Source: an uncultured Bacilli bacterium
Lineage (GTDB): Bacteria > Bacillota_I > Bacilli_A > RF39 > UBA660
NCBI GenBank assembly: GCA_947632255.1
Contig: CANROL010000083.1
Coordinates: forward strand, 1 to 5,528
Direction of reading: 5' to 3'
Length of the DNA: 5,528 nucleotides
Part shown: positions 5,501 to 5,528 of the stretch, piece after piece
Numbering within the stretch: the stretch's first letter is position 1
How the letters are laid out: the number at the start of each line of letters is the position of its first letter
Translations under genes and position numbers: made by a program
The notes under the pieces: model-generated
What the model was told of the DNA's origin: nothing
Database searches by the model: none
The model's input: only the letters and a program-made list of their open reading frames with translations

Positions 5501-5528
5501 AATTTATACAAAAATCAAGAATTTCTCT

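Noticed and set aside
5343..5519. A perfect 10-bp inverted repeat, CTTGATTTTT (5343-5352) and AAAAATCAAG (5510-5519), flanking the tRNA-Gly gene and its terminator.
   Set aside because: Short, AT-rich and without a duplication or mobile gene between the arms; the left copy overlaps the tRNA promoter -35 box. Chance is the simplest explanation.

Overview
The window is AT-rich, uses the standard genetic code (tryptophan is TGG throughout, and the recombinase ends on TGA), has strong AGGAGG ribosome binding sites, and carries cotJ spore-coat genes and an LtaS-type lipoteichoic acid synthase. Together these point to a low-GC, spore-forming or formerly spore-forming Firmicutes lineage. An uncultured gut group of the RF39/TANB77 kind is possible, but that placement is an impression, not a demonstrated assignment.

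Layout. (1) Positions 1-1301, plus strand: the C-terminal three quarters or so of a large serine recombinase. It is cut by the left window edge and is the terminal gene of an integrated element. (2) Around 1302-1324: the junction between element and chromosome. (3) Positions 1253-1937, minus strand: a cotJ cluster made of a CotJA-CotJB fusion followed by the first third of cotJC. cotJC is broken inside its manganese-catalase TEExxH motif exactly where the recombinase element begins. (4) Positions 1999-2042: a hairpin terminator between the cotJ cluster and the next operon, readable on both strands. (5) Positions 2019-5287, minus strand: a tightly packed three-gene operon. The order is LtaS-type phosphoglycerol transferase, a single-pass membrane protein with an extracytoplasmic domain, and a short membrane protein with a very long lysine-rich tail. 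(6) Positions 5308-5372: back-to-back divergent promoters for that operon and for the tRNA. (7) Positions 5383-5457: tRNA-Gly(GCC) with encoded CCA, followed by a Rho-independent terminator.

The most interesting feature is the split cotJC. A large serine recombinase gene lies against the break and points at it, and the N-terminal half of a mother-cell sporulation gene lies on the other side. This is the same architecture as known developmentally excised elements such as the skin element in sigK of Bacillus subtilis. The far half of cotJC and the recombinase catalytic domain lie outside the window, so reconstitution on excision is a hypothesis. The recombinase also has a helix-turn-helix module inserted inside its zinc ribbon.

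The envelope operon probably makes or organises glycerol-phosphate polymers at the outer membrane face. The two downstream genes are translationally coupled or nearly so and are likely partners, but their functions are not recognised.
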